Positions 33,529 to 41,998 of a stretch of 64,000 bases of DNA are shown piece after piece. Made by a program: the position numbers and the translations under genes. Within the stretch, counting starts at the first letter, position 1; every line of letters starts with the position of its first letter. Origin of the DNA: Saprospira grandis DSM 2844 (GTDB lineage: Bacteria; Bacteroidota; Bacteroidia; Chitinophagales; Saprospiraceae); assembly GCF_000275825.1 (NCBI RefSeq), contig NZ_JH719942.1:2706190-2770189 (forward strand), given 5' to 3'. The notes below the pieces were generated by a model. It did no database searches. It was not told the DNA's origin and worked only from the letters and a program-made list of their open reading frames with translations.

Positions 33529-34248
33529 TTAGCGCAAACAGTTTTTATAAAGCGGAATCACATTCTGAAAACCCATATATAAAGCATCTACGGTCAAAGC
33601 ATGCCCAATAGATACCTCCAACAAATTAGGGAGGTTTTGCTTAAAGTAGGCCAAATTGACCAAGTTGAGGTCGTGCCCAGCATTGAGATCAATGCCCACC
33701 GCCGCAGCCGCTTCTGCCGCCTTGACATAGGGGGCAATGGCCGCCACCCGATCCGCCTTGTATTCATGGGCATAAGGCCCTGTATAGAGCTCTACCCGAT
33801 CGGCCCCTAGCTTTTTGGCTCCCTCGATCATTTTAGGGTCGGGGTCTACAAAAATAGAGACTCTGGCCCCTAAGCTTTTTAGCTCTTGGGTCACCTCCTG
33901 CAAAAATGAGGCAAAAGCTAAAGTATCCCAACCCGAATCAGAAGTTAAGGCCTGAGCCGCATCGGGAACCAAAGTAACCTGATCTGAAGGATACTTCCGC
34001 AAAAGGGCCATAAATTCAGCTGTGGGATTGCCCTCAATATTAAACTCCGTGGCAATTTTTCCCCGCAAGTCTGGAATATCATCATAGCGAATATGACGCT
34101 GGTCCGGACGAGGATGTACCGTGATTCCCTCCGCCCCAAATTTTTCGCAATCTAGGGCCACTTGCAGCAAGTTAGGAAAATTAGCGCCCCGCGCATTGCG
34201 GATGAGCGCCACCTTGTTCAAATTTACGCTTAAGCGACAAGTTGACAT
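33529..34248 (-). CDS. pdxJ: Pyridoxine 5'-phosphate synthase
   Basis: PdxJ joins 3-amino-2-oxopropyl phosphate and 1-deoxy-D-xylulose 5-phosphate to make pyridoxine 5'-phosphate, the last ring-forming step of vitamin B6 synthesis. The TIM-barrel protein shows the family blocks LSVNLNKVALIRNARG (residues 6-21), GITVHPRPDQRHI (about 40-52), EFNIEGNPT (about 67), TLVPDA (about 92), VSIFVDPDP, RVELYTGPYA (about 150), GIDLNAGHDLN (about 190) and EVSIGHALTVDAL. Length 239 is normal. It is monocistronic here, between a repeat copy and a divergent gene. Confidence 0.95.
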   Translation of the reverse strand: MSTCRLSVNLNKVALIRNARGANFPNLLQVALDCEKFGAEGITVHPRPDQRHIRYDDIPDLRGKIATEFNIEGNPTAEFMALLRKYPSDQVTLVPDAAQALTSDSGWDTLAFASFLQEVTQELKSLGARVSIFVDPDPKMIEGAKKLGADRVELYTGPYAHEYKADRVAAIAPYVKAAEAAAAVGIDLNAGHDLNLVNLAYFKQNLPNLLEVSIGHALTVDALYMGFQNVIPLYKNCLR

Positions 34249-34388
34249 ATTTTTTCTTTTTGGTCAATTAGATGGCGCAATATACAGAACTCATGGCAAA
34301 AGAACTTTCTTGAGCTAGGAAAGCTAAACCGCTAGGGATCCCTCTTTTTACCTTAACGCTTTTTTAATAGAAAAGTAGAGTAGGGGAA

Positions 34389-34419
34389 TTTGGCCAAGAA
34401 AAAAATTAGCGTAAATTTG
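34389..34419 (+). promoter_or_regulatory. Perfect Bacteroidota-type promoter for the DoxX-like gene
   Basis: TTTG at 34389-34392 and TAAATTTG at 34412-34419 are exactly 19 bases apart, matching the primary sigma consensus of Bacteroidota. The expected start site is about 20 bases before the ATG at 34449. Confidence 0.8.
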
Positions 34420-34448
34420 TATCGCAAGCGATATTAATTATTGACCAT

Positions 34449-34865
34449 ATGATTTTAAAAAATACACTTAGAGTAATTTTAGGCCTATTTATGCTTTATG
34501 CAGGAGTTGGCCATCTCACTTTTTTGAAAGAGGAGTTTTATGCCCAGGTCCCCCGCTGGCTAACTACTGAACAGGGGGTTATGGACCTAGTGGTCATTCT
34601 TTCAGGTATTGTAGAAATTTGTTTAGGGGCCATGATGGTTTTAGGCGGAAAATGGAAAGCCCAAACAGGCTGGGCATTAGCTATTTTCTTTTTCCTCATT
34701 TTTCCTGGAAATATCAACCAATATGTAAATGAAATTGATGCTTTTGGCTTAGATACAGACCAAAAGCGCTTTATTCGCCTACTCTTTCAACCTTTGCTTA
34801 TTCTTTGGGCCCTTTGGTCTACACAAGCCATACAACTTTTAAAGAAAAATAAAAAGCAAGCTTAG
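34449..34865 (+). CDS. DoxX-family membrane protein
   Basis: This 138-residue protein has four membrane helices (about residues 5-20, 43-65, 72-90 and 108-130). The N-terminal LGLFMLYAGVGHLTF segment and the GIVEICLGAMMVLGG helix are typical of DoxX/DoxD-like proteins, a diverse family of small quinone- or redox-linked membrane proteins. The exact activity is unknown. It has its own consensus promoter, and the nitroreductase gene starts 87 bases later on the same strand, so the two may be co-transcribed. Confidence 0.8.
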   Translation: MILKNTLRVILGLFMLYAGVGHLTFLKEEFYAQVPRWLTTEQGVMDLVVILSGIVEICLGAMMVLGGKWKAQTGWALAIFFFLIFPGNINQYVNEIDAFGLDTDQKRFIRLLFQPLLILWALWSTQAIQLLKKNKKQA

Positions 34866-34952
34866 CGCAACAGGAGTTAAACTTCTGGGTTGCATAGCTT
34901 TCCTTAAATGAACTGAGTTCAGTATATCATTAACAATTAAACAAACCATCCA

Positions 34953-35585
34953 ATGGAATTATTAGATAAGCTAAAATGGCGATATGCCGCCAAGGCCATG
35001 AATGGCCAAGAAGTGCCCCAAGAACAAATTGACCAAATTATTGAGGCCATTTCTTTGTCGCCTACCTCTAGCGGCTTGCAGCCTTTTGAGGTGTTTGTCA
35101 TTACCAACCAAGAGGTCAAGGAAAAAATTAGACCTGTAGCTTGGAACCAAGCTATGGTGACCGATTGCTCGCATCTTTTTGTTTTTGCCGCCTGGGATAC
35201 CTACACCGAGGAACGCATCAACTATATGTTTGATTTGACCAATGAGATCCGTGGCTTTAAGAATGAGGGTTGGGAAAATTACCGTCAGCAGTTGCTTAAA
35301 TTTTATCCGCAAAGAGATGCCGAATTGAATTTTCAGCATGCGGCCCGACAAGCGTATATTGCTTTTACCAATGCGATTAACGCCGCCGCCTTTTTGGGCC
35401 TAGATGCTACGCCCATGGAAGGGTTTGAGCCCGAGGCCGTAGATGAAATCTTAGGCTTGAAAGAAAAAGGGTTGAGAAGTTGTGTCATGCTGCCCGTAGG
35501 CTACCGAGATGCAGAAAACGACTGGCTGGTCAATTTGAAAAAAGTGAGAAAGCCATTGACTAAATTGGTCAATAAGGTAGACTAG
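34953..35585 (+). CDS. Nitroreductase-family NAD(P)H-dependent FMN oxidoreductase
   Basis: This 210-residue flavoprotein has the family layout: the N-terminal phosphate-binding RYAAKAMNG (about residues 10-18), SLSPTSSGLQPFEVFVI (about 33-49), KIRPVAWNQAMVTDCSHLFVF (about 55-75), the mid-helix ARQAYIAFTNAINAAAFLGLD (about 132-152) and the C-terminal LRSCVMLPVGYRD (about 175-187). Such enzymes, related to NfsB, reduce quinones, flavins or nitro compounds. Length is normal and there is no signal peptide. It follows the DoxX-like gene and has its own terminator. Confidence 0.9.
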   Translation: MELLDKLKWRYAAKAMNGQEVPQEQIDQIIEAISLSPTSSGLQPFEVFVITNQEVKEKIRPVAWNQAMVTDCSHLFVFAAWDTYTEERINYMFDLTNEIRGFKNEGWENYRQQLLKFYPQRDAELNFQHAARQAYIAFTNAINAAAFLGLDATPMEGFEPEAVDEILGLKEKGLRSCVMLPVGYRDAENDWLVNLKKVRKPLTKLVNKVD

Positions 35586-35608
35586 TACGCTATCTGTAGT
35601 CAATGACT

Positions 35609-35646
35609 AATGCGCTATGAATTAACAATTCATGGCGCATTTTTTA
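35609..35646 (+). terminator. Intrinsic terminator after the nitroreductase gene
   Basis: A 15-bp stem (AATGCGCTATGAATT with its complement, one G-U pair) has a 3-nt loop and a T run. Confidence 0.85.
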
Positions 35647-35712
35647 TGCCGTTTGGGCCTTGAAGTAGGGGCATGAAAAAAGGACCAATGGAAAACCATT
35701 AGTCCTTTGAAG

Positions 35713-35786
<74 letters not shown>

Positions 35787-35865
35787 TTTTGCCCTAGTGC
35801 GATGCAAATATAGGGCAATATTTTCTTTCTCCAAATTTTTCCTAGAAAAAAGCTAAACATTTTTC

Positions 35866-36999
35866 TTAGAAAGTGGGGCAACCTGTTCTTCTTCGGCCAT
35901 TATCGCCAAAGTTATAGATTAGCGAGACCTCCATACCACCACGGCTATTGTTAACGGTAGCTAGGCTAGACATGGTTGCATCATAGCTAAAGCCAAATTG
36001 GAATTGGTTGACATCTAGGCCCACAATAAAGATCATTGCATCTACGCCCAAGGAGCTAGAGTTATCGGTAACATATTGGTTGGCTAGGCGGCTCCAGAGG
36101 CCAAAGCGGAAGGCAAAATCGTCATATTTGGGGGCTTGGTAGCGCAGGCTAAGCCCGGTACTAACTTCGGTAGAGGGGCCTTGAATCATGACTACAGCGC
36201 CGGGCAAAAGGCTCATAGAAGAGCGGCGACCGCCTAGGCGGACCTCTCCACCTGCGTGGATATTAAATCGGCTGTAGAGTTTTTCGGTGGGTCCGGCAAA
36301 GGTATTTCCAGAAGTATCTACCGGAGAGCGGTCAAAGAGGGAGATATCGGGTTGGTTGAGGTGGAAAATGCTAATTCCGCCATAGGCAGACTGTCGTTTT
36401 CCGAAGGTACCGTACCACATTAGGCCAAGATGAAGGTCGGCATACATTCTAGAATCGCGAACGGCCAACATATTTTCGCCGCTATTGATGTTGGGGTTAT
36501 AGTAGCCATTGTTATATTCGTTATCATATTGGGTCGAGTAGGTGTTTTGGTCCCAATTGATTGCTCTTTGTCCCAAACCGAGGTGACCTCCAGCAATGAG
36601 GTAAGAGCTACGTTCTTTTCCTAGTCGGCCACGTCCTTGAGTAAGGAGTTTTTGATAATTTACATCTAGGCCGATATCAGTAATAGAGTAGGAGGAGGCG
36701 CCAGCGACATCGCGCATTGCATTGAAGCCGACCCCAACGAAGTCTTCTTTACCGACGGCAAACTTGCCTTCTGCGGTAAAAGAGGCGGTATTATAGGGTT
36801 GGTCCAAAACAGAGGACCATTGGCTGCGGTAATTGATACCTAAGCGGTATTGCGACTCCATAACGCCGGCTAGGGCGGGGCTCAGTCGGGCAGGGGCAGA
36901 ATAATACTGCGAGTAGCGGGGGTCTTGGGCCTTAGCCTCCTGTAAGTTGCAAAAAAAGGCCAGGAGCAAGAGGGCCGAAATAGGTCGGATAAGCTTCAT
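35866..36999 (-). CDS. PorP/SprF-family type IX secretion-associated membrane protein
   Basis: This 377-residue protein has a signal peptide (residues 1-24, ending EAKAQ) and the mature start DPRYSQYYSAPARLSPALAG, the hallmark of the PorP/SprF family. The rest alternates beta strands with Gly/Asn turns and ends in an aromatic strand (VSLIYNFGD), as expected of an outer-membrane beta barrel. PorP and SprF take part in T9SS-dependent secretion and in surface display of gliding adhesins such as SprB. There is no adhesin gene next to it. It is read towards the tRNA-Met gene, and a possible -7 box lies about 73 bases upstream. Confidence 0.92.
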   Translation of the reverse strand: MKLIRPISALLLLAFFCNLQEAKAQDPRYSQYYSAPARLSPALAGVMESQYRLGINYRSQWSSVLDQPYNTASFTAEGKFAVGKEDFVGVGFNAMRDVAGASSYSITDIGLDVNYQKLLTQGRGRLGKERSSYLIAGGHLGLGQRAINWDQNTYSTQYDNEYNNGYYNPNINSGENMLAVRDSRMYADLHLGLMWYGTFGKRQSAYGGISIFHLNQPDISLFDRSPVDTSGNTFAGPTEKLYSRFNIHAGGEVRLGGRRSSMSLLPGAVVMIQGPSTEVSTGLSLRYQAPKYDDFAFRFGLWSRLANQYVTDNSSSLGVDAMIFIVGLDVNQFQFGFSYDATMSSLATVNNSRGGMEVSLIYNFGDNGRRRTGCPTF

Positions 37000-37071
37000 G
37001 CGTCTCTTAAAATTTTATCGGTAAAACCTTTAAGGCTATTAGTCCTTAGATGGGTAGAATAAAATGGCCAA

Positions 37072-37079
37072 CAAAAGTA
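37072..37079 (-). promoter_or_regulatory. Possible -7 box for the PorP/SprF gene
   Basis: TACTTTTG on the minus strand matches TANNTTTG. The -33 position 19 bases upstream is only T-rich. The remaining stretch up to 37344 is AT-rich leader with nothing else recognisable. Confidence 0.45.
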
Positions 37080-37344
37080 CAAAAACTAATGTGGCTGAAA
37101 AATATTGTTTTCCTAGAGTGATAAGATGTCTTAGACCTTAAAACGGAGATTTATACAAAATCTTGTAAGCGGCCTTAAAATTCTTTTAAAGAAATGCTAT
37201 TCTTTTAGATCAAACGGCTATTCTAGCTAATTTGCTGCTAAAGATGGCCGCGGGCAATTGTTAAAAGCGGAATAAAGTCTGTAATTTGGGCCCGCAAAAT
37301 AGGCGGTAGGGCTTTTTTTGCCTAGCGTTCATTTAATGGGGTTG

Positions 37345-37467
37345 GGCCATTTGGCCTAGCGATGTGAAGGGGGGCGGCGCAGCCGCAGACCTAGGCGCTT
37401 TGCGCCGAAGGGCCGAGCGAAGAGCGAGCCCCGAAACGTAGCGCCGCAGCTTGGCTGCGGAGGCCCC
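37345..37467 (-). repeat. GC-rich modular hairpin element, copy 10
   Basis: Reverse copy, with GGCCTAGCGATGTG, the hairpin AGGCGCTTTGCGCC, a changed core (GGGCCGAGCGAAGAGCGAG) and the end GGCTGCGGAGGCCCC followed by A, 20 bases before the next ATG. Confidence 0.9.
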
Positions 37468-37486
37468 AAAAAATAAGAATTAATAT

Positions 37487-38167
37487 ATGAGAACACAATT
37501 AGCTATTCATTTTTTTATGTTTTTGCTCTTGGCTGCGGCTTGTCAGCCCAAGGCAGAGCCAGAAAGCCAAAACGAGAAAACGGCTTTTACTGTAGATCGA
37601 ACCTATTATTATGTTCGTTATTTAGAAGATAGTAAAGAGTTGCAGGCCGAGGCCCGCTTTCAGCAAGATACGGGGAGTTTGGTTCTGCCAGATAAATTGT
37701 ATTTTGAGGGGCAGCCTATGCAGCCCAAAAAGTTGCCTAAAATTGGTTGGGAGTATCGCTATCATGAGCGTCCAGCTAAATTTAAGGACTGTTATCACTT
37801 TAGTTATGGGGGGGCAAGCGATACGATTTGCTTTCCGACCTATAGCAATTTTGCCTTGAAAACGCCGGAAGTATCTTTGGCTACTGGGGGCTTGTTGGCT
37901 TGGGAAGGGCAGCCTTTGGGGCAGGCCGAAAGTTTGGTTCTTTTGTTTGAAGATAGCAAAGGGCAATCGAAAACGGTGAATCATGTGGGCTTGACCCGCG
38001 GCAGCCAGTTTGAGATTCGCCCCGAACACCTAGAGGGCCTAAATGCGGGCCCAGCTAGCCTGCGCTTGGTACATAAAAGTACCGTGATTCAGAAAGTAGA
38101 TGGGCAAGTAGAGGTGATTAAATTAGAATATTACCGCAAAGTGTTAAAAATTGAAATTGTAGACTAA
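37487..38167 (+). CDS. Lipoprotein of unknown function
   Basis: This 226-residue protein begins with a lipoprotein signal (FMFLLLAAAC, acylated Cys19) followed by a polar tether. The rest alternates hydrophobic strands and loops, with two repeats of the type WEGQPLGQAESLVLLFED and KLYFEGQPMQPKKL, suggesting beta-sandwich folds. No motif is recognised. Its stop overlaps the start of the DUF3109 gene by one base (TAATG), so the two are translationally coupled, but that does not reveal a role. The start is close behind repeat copy 10, leaving about 20 bases of leader. Confidence 0.75.
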   Translation: MRTQLAIHFFMFLLLAAACQPKAEPESQNEKTAFTVDRTYYYVRYLEDSKELQAEARFQQDTGSLVLPDKLYFEGQPMQPKKLPKIGWEYRYHERPAKFKDCYHFSYGGASDTICFPTYSNFALKTPEVSLATGGLLAWEGQPLGQAESLVLLFEDSKGQSKTVNHVGLTRGSQFEIRPEHLEGLNAGPASLRLVHKSTVIQKVDGQVEVIKLEYYRKVLKIEIVD

Positions 38168-38757
38168 TGTATATAGTAGCAGAAAAATATTTGGTCACCT
38201 CGGATATCTTCGACAAGCAGTTTGTCTGTAACCTAGATGCCTGCAAAGGGGCTTGTTGTTGGGAGGGCGACTTTGGTGCGCCTCTAGAAGAAGCCGAGGT
38301 AGAGACCCTCAAAGCCATTTACCCCCTCATTAAAGACCGCCTGACGCCTGCAGGCCAAGCGGCCATTGAAGAGCAGGGCGTGGCCACGCATAGCGAAGAA
38401 CAAGAGGGCTGGGCCACCGCTCTAATTGATGGCGGTCCCTGTGCCTTTATTCATTATGAGGAGGATGGCCGTGCCAGCTGCGGGATTGAAAAGGCCCATA
38501 AAGAGGGCATTATTGATTACCTCAAGCCAGTCTCTTGCCATCTTTATCCTATTCGAACGAAGCAATTACCCGATTTTTTAGCCCTGAACTATGACCACTG
38601 GGATATTTGCTCGGCTGCTTGTAGCTTGGGCGAAGAATTAAAGGTCCCTGTTTATCAGTTTCTCAAAGAGCCCTTAATAAAGGCCTTTGGTCCCCATTTT
38701 TATGAAGAACTAGAAGCTATGGCTGATTATCATGCCCAAACGGGCGAACAGACCTAG
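38167..38757 (+). CDS. DUF3109-family cysteine-cluster protein
   Basis: This 196-residue cytoplasmic protein has eight conserved cysteines in the order CNLDACKGACCW (residues 19-30), GGPCAFI, GRASCGIEK, KPVSCHLYPIR and DICSAACSLG. This is the DUF3109/YkgJ-like pattern thought to bind a metal or iron-sulfur cluster. The DGGPCAFI and SCHLYPIR segments are especially typical of DUF3109 in Bacteroidota. Its biochemical role is not known. It overlaps the lipoprotein gene by one base, and the antiporter gene starts 27 bases later, so a three-gene operon is likely. Confidence 0.88.
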   Translation: MYIVAEKYLVTSDIFDKQFVCNLDACKGACCWEGDFGAPLEEAEVETLKAIYPLIKDRLTPAGQAAIEEQGVATHSEEQEGWATALIDGGPCAFIHYEEDGRASCGIEKAHKEGIIDYLKPVSCHLYPIRTKQLPDFLALNYDHWDICSAACSLGEELKVPVYQFLKEPLIKAFGPHFYEELEAMADYHAQTGEQT

Positions 38758-38784
38758 CAATCACTCACCTACTAATATTTGCAA

Positions 38785-40692
38785 ATGATTGCACTAGCTG
38801 GAATTATTGTTTTGGGAATTTTGGCCCAATGGGTAGCTTGGCGCCTCCGCCTACCCGCTATCCTCCCCCTGATTTTGATTGGCCTTTTGGTGGGCCCTAT
38901 TGCCGAAATCTGGACCGGCCACAAGTTTATTGAACCCGTTTTTGATTACCTCTTTGAGGCCAATGGCAAAGATCTTTTGCTGGATGAACACGGCAATCCA
39001 CAAGGCAATGGAGGACTTTTTCCCTCTGAGGTGCTTTTCTGGTTTGTCTCTCTGGCCATTGGCGTGATCCTCTTTGAAGGAGGGCTTACCCTAAACCGCC
39101 ATGAGGTAACCGGAGTTGGCCCCGCCATTGGTAAATTAGTGACCCTAGGCTCTGCCATTACCTTTGTTGGTGCAGGCTTGGCGGCTAAGTTTATCATTGG
39201 CTTGCCTTATGATATTGCCTTCCTCTTTGGGAGCTTGGTCATTGTGACGGGCCCTACGGTTATTGCGCCCATTTTGCGCAATGTGCCCCTGCGGCGAAAT
39301 ATCTCGACGGTCCTCAAATGGGAGGGGATTCTCATTGACCCCATTGGGGCTTTGGTGGCCGTTTTGGTCTTTGATTTTATCATCTCGCATGAATCAGAGG
39401 GCTCTTTTGGCATAGAGGCCTTTAAGGAGTTTACGGGGATTATCTCGGTGGGCTTTACTTTTGGCATTGGTACGGGCTTTGGCTTTTATCAATTGCTCAA
39501 AAGAGATATGATTCCGCATTATTTATTGAATGTGGTCTCTCTGGCCCTCGTACTGGGCGCTTTTGCCCTTTCCGATATTGTGGTGCATGAGTCGGGCCTA
39601 CTGACTGTAGTGGTGATGGGGATGACCCTAGCCAACCTCAAGGTGCCTCACTTTAAGGAGCTGCTTTATTTTAAAGAGTCTTTGACCGTCTTGTTGATTT
39701 CGATTCTCTTTATTGTGCTTTCCGCAAATATTGATGGCGAGCAATTATTGCTCTTGGCCGATTGGCGCTATTGGGCGCTCTTTGCGGTGGTGGTGTTGGT
39801 CCTTCGTCCTCTTTCTGTTTTTGCCTCTACGGCCAAAGGTGGCCTAGATCTCCGAGAGAAGCTCTTTATTTCTTGGGTGGGGCCTCGTGGCATTGTGGCC
39901 GCAGGTATTGCCTCTCTCTTTGGGCTCAAATTGGCCAATTATGGCTATGAGGAGGCCGCACTAATTACGCCTTTGGTCTTTATGATTGTAATGGGAACGG
40001 TCTTGCTGAATGCCACTACGGCCCGTTTGGTGGCTAGGTTGCTGGGTGTTACCCTACAACAATCTAATGGACTACTCATTGTGGGGGCCAACCCTGGCGC
40101 TCGCCTGATTGCCAACTATTTACAAAACCATGGGCGGCATGTGGTCTTGGTCGATCGCTCCCCAACTTTGGTCCAAGAAGCCCAAGATATGGGCCTCAAA
40201 GCCATTGAACAGGATATTATTGAGGGCAATCTGGAGGAGGAGCTAGAGCTCCTCGATATGGGCTATTTGTTGGCCCTTACCCCCAGCATGGCGGTCAATG
40301 ATGTGGCCTGCAAACGCTATAAAGAGGTCTTTGGCGAAAATGGCACTTTCCGCATTGTTTCTCAGGCCGAAAGCCAGGGCCAAATCGAATTAGCCGATGA
40401 GGCCGCCTTTGATATCAAAACCGATTATATCAACTTTTTGGAGACGGCCCGAGACTACCCACATATCCGAGAGTATGTTTTGCAGTCTCAAGAACAGTTT
40501 GAGCAGCTTTGCCAGCTGAGCTGCCGCAATACGATTCCGCTCTTTATCCGTAAACCCGATGGCGATTTCCATTTTGTGCGGGCCAACCAGCCCCAAAATG
40601 AACAGATCGAAGCGGGCGATACACTGATTTATATGGGCAAAGAAATTGAGGCCCCCACCACCGAAATAGTGGAGGAGCTAGAAGAAGCTTAG
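38785..40692 (+). CDS. NhaP-type Na+(K+)/H+ antiporter with cytosolic TrkA domain
   Basis: This 635-residue protein has about twelve membrane helices (residues 1-415) of the CPA1 monovalent cation:proton antiporter family, including GPTVIAPILR (about 157-166) with the conserved TP-like unwound helix, and the buried charged motif WVGPRGIVAAG (about 363-373). The cytosolic C-terminus starts with a Rossmann-type TrkA-N domain (GLLIVGANPGARLIANYL, about 427-444), which binds nucleotide, and ends with a TrkA-C-like domain (about 560-625). It exchanges Na+ or K+ for H+ across the inner membrane. ATG 38785 is chosen over a TTG two codons upstream. Confidence 0.9.
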   Translation: MIALAGIIVLGILAQWVAWRLRLPAILPLILIGLLVGPIAEIWTGHKFIEPVFDYLFEANGKDLLLDEHGNPQGNGGLFPSEVLFWFVSLAIGVILFEGGLTLNRHEVTGVGPAIGKLVTLGSAITFVGAGLAAKFIIGLPYDIAFLFGSLVIVTGPTVIAPILRNVPLRRNISTVLKWEGILIDPIGALVAVLVFDFIISHESEGSFGIEAFKEFTGIISVGFTFGIGTGFGFYQLLKRDMIPHYLLNVVSLALVLGAFALSDIVVHESGLLTVVVMGMTLANLKVPHFKELLYFKESLTVLLISILFIVLSANIDGEQLLLLADWRYWALFAVVVLVLRPLSVFASTAKGGLDLREKLFISWVGPRGIVAAGIASLFGLKLANYGYEEAALITPLVFMIVMGTVLLNATTARLVARLLGVTLQQSNGLLIVGANPGARLIANYLQNHGRHVVLVDRSPTLVQEAQDMGLKAIEQDIIEGNLEEELELLDMGYLLALTPSMAVNDVACKRYKEVFGENGTFRIVSQAESQGQIELADEAAFDIKTDYINFLETARDYPHIREYVLQSQEQFEQLCQLSCRNTIPLFIRKPDGDFHFVRANQPQNEQIEAGDTLIYMGKEIEAPTTEIVEELEEA

Positions 40693-40716
40693 GCCATAAA
40701 TTTACTGCAATACGAT

Positions 40717-40751
40717 AAAGACAGTCTCTGTTTAGGGACTGTCTTTTTTTT
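40717..40751 (+). terminator. Intrinsic terminator of the antiporter operon
   Basis: A 10-bp stem (AAAGACAGTC with its complement) has a 10-nt loop and a long T run that continues directly into repeat copy 11. Confidence 0.85.
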
Positions 40752-40880
40752 GGGGCCTCCCGCCTGCGGCGGGCGCTACGCTTCAGGGCTCGCAGGTCTG
40801 CTCGGCCCTGCGGCCTGACGGCCTTGGTCTGCGGCTTCGCCGCCCCCTTTCGCATCGCTAGGCCGTTTGGCCTTCGGCCA
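40752..40880 (+). repeat. GC-rich modular hairpin element, copy 11
   Basis: Forward copy, GGGGCCTCC subtype, with stems CCCGCCTGCGGCGGG, GCGGCCTGACGGCC and GCGGCTTCGCCGC, core CTCGCAGGTCTGCTCGG and the end block CGCATCGCTAGGCC. Confidence 0.92.
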
Positions 40881-41160
40881 TCACTGCGGGTTAAAACCCG
40901 CAGCCAGATTAGGTCCCAATGAGCCAGCTTTTAGCGGTCCCATGGCTTGCAGCTTAAAAGCCGCAAGACCTGAAAACCGAATGCTTTCGCCTATCTTCAA
41001 TGAAGCAGGGGCTTTTAAGCCGCTGCGACAAGAAAAATGATGGCTCAAGCAGATTGGCTGCGGCCTTTAGGCTGCAGAAACAGTGATTTTTACCCCCAAT
41101 TGTTAGAGTTTTGTTAAAAGTTGAAATAATGTAACAAAATCAAAAATGGCAAAAGTTATG
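40881..41160. other. Cluster of short hairpins between repeat copy 11 and array B
   Basis: This gene-free stretch has at least four short inverted repeats, each with a small TT or AA loop: CTGCGGGTT/AACCCGCAG (40884-40903), CTTGCaGCTT/AAGCcGCAAG (40949-40970), GCAGgGGCTT/AAGCCgCTGC (about 41006) and CTGCgGCCT/AGGCtGCAG (about 41058). The arrangement resembles 13841-14160. From about 41080 to 41160 I see only AT-rich sequence. Confidence 0.75.
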
Positions 41161-41168
41161 TTTGAGAC

Positions 41169-41568
41169 CTAACTGGCTAGGTAAAAAACATAACTGGCTA
41201 TGTCTGGGAGCTAACTGGTTAGGTAAAAAACATAACTGGCTATGTCTGGGAGCTAACTGGTTAGGTAAAAAACATAACTGGCTATATCTGGGAGCTAACT
41301 GGTTAGGTAAAAAACATAACTGGCTATGTCTGGGAGCTAACTGGTTAGGTGAAAAACATAACTGGCTATGTCTGGGAGCTAACTGGCTAGGTAAAAAACA
41401 TAACTGGCTATGTCTGGGAGCTAACTGGTTAGGTAAAAAACATAACTGGCTATGTCTGGGAGCTAACTGGCTAGGTGAAAAACATAACTGGCTATGTCTG
41501 AGAGTTAACTGGTTAGGTAAAAAACATAACTGGCTATGTCTGGGAGTTAACTGGTTAGGTAAAAAATA
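41169..41568. repeat. 42-bp tandem array B (nine full units and a partial tenth)
   Basis: Units start at 41169 and every 42 bases up to 41547. Each unit holds two related hairpins with the loop ACTGG: CTAACTGGTTAG (or CTAACTGGCTAG) and ACATAACTGGCTATGT, joined by GTAAAAA and CTGGGAG. Units differ at one to three positions. One plus frame and one minus frame are open because 42 is a multiple of three. Confidence 0.92.
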
Positions 41569-41590
41569 TTTAAACTGTCTCTTGGACCTA

Positions 41591-41778
41591 GAGGCGGCGA
41601 AGCCGCCGGCTGAGGGATGGAGAGGGTGGCCCGCAGGGCCAGACCGAGCAAAAATGCTTCGCATTTTTTGCGAAGGGCCGAGCAGAGCTGCGAGCCCGAC
41701 AACCAGCCCCAAAGGGGCGCCAGTTCGATGACCAACGGGAATAAACAGCCCGACCCGCCCAAAGGGCGGGGCAGCCCC
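41591..41778 (-). repeat. GC-rich modular hairpin element, copy 12
   Basis: Reverse copy of the long type, with CTGAGGGATGG, hairpin GCAAAAATGCTTCGCATTTT (wide stem), core GGGCCGAGCAGAGCTGCGAG, the inserted ACCAGCCCCAAAGGGGCGCC segment and the end GGGCGGGGCAGCCCC followed by seven A. Confidence 0.92.
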
Positions 41779-41906
41779 AAAAAAACAGCAGGAATAAAAC
41801 TTAAAGAGAAATTGCTAATTGGCTTAGTTTTTGACTTTAAGGATTTAGTTTTTAATGGTTTAGTGAAAGGTTTTTTTCAAGAAAAGAGAGTTAAACAACT
41901 CCGCTA

Positions 41907-41942
41907 AAGTGATTCGGTGGCCTCCCGAATCGCTTTTTTTTG
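41907..41942 (+). terminator. Orphan intrinsic terminator
   Basis: A stem AAGTGATTCGG/CCGAATCGCTT (one G-U pair) has a 7-nt loop and eight T. No convincing CDS ends upstream; the stretch 41780-41906 is AT-rich. It may end a small RNA or act as an attenuator for the peptidase gene starting at 41999. Confidence 0.7.
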
Positions 41943-41998
41943 TCTACTTTTTTATCTTAAGGGGAAAATTTTATGATAAAATAAAATCAGGAACAACT

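Noticed and set aside
35790-35819. Inverted repeat TTGCCCTA/TAGGGCAA between the PorP/SprF gene and tRNA-Met as terminator
   Set aside because: The loop is 14 bases and no T run follows on the minus strand, so it is not a convincing terminator.
41169-41568. Array B as a CRISPR array
   Set aside because: The units are contiguous and nearly identical, with no unique spacers, and no cas genes are present.
41140-41731. Long repeat proteins in array B on both strands
   Set aside because: The frames run into the GC-rich element and exist on both strands only because of the 42-bp period. The sequence variation does not favour synonymous sites.
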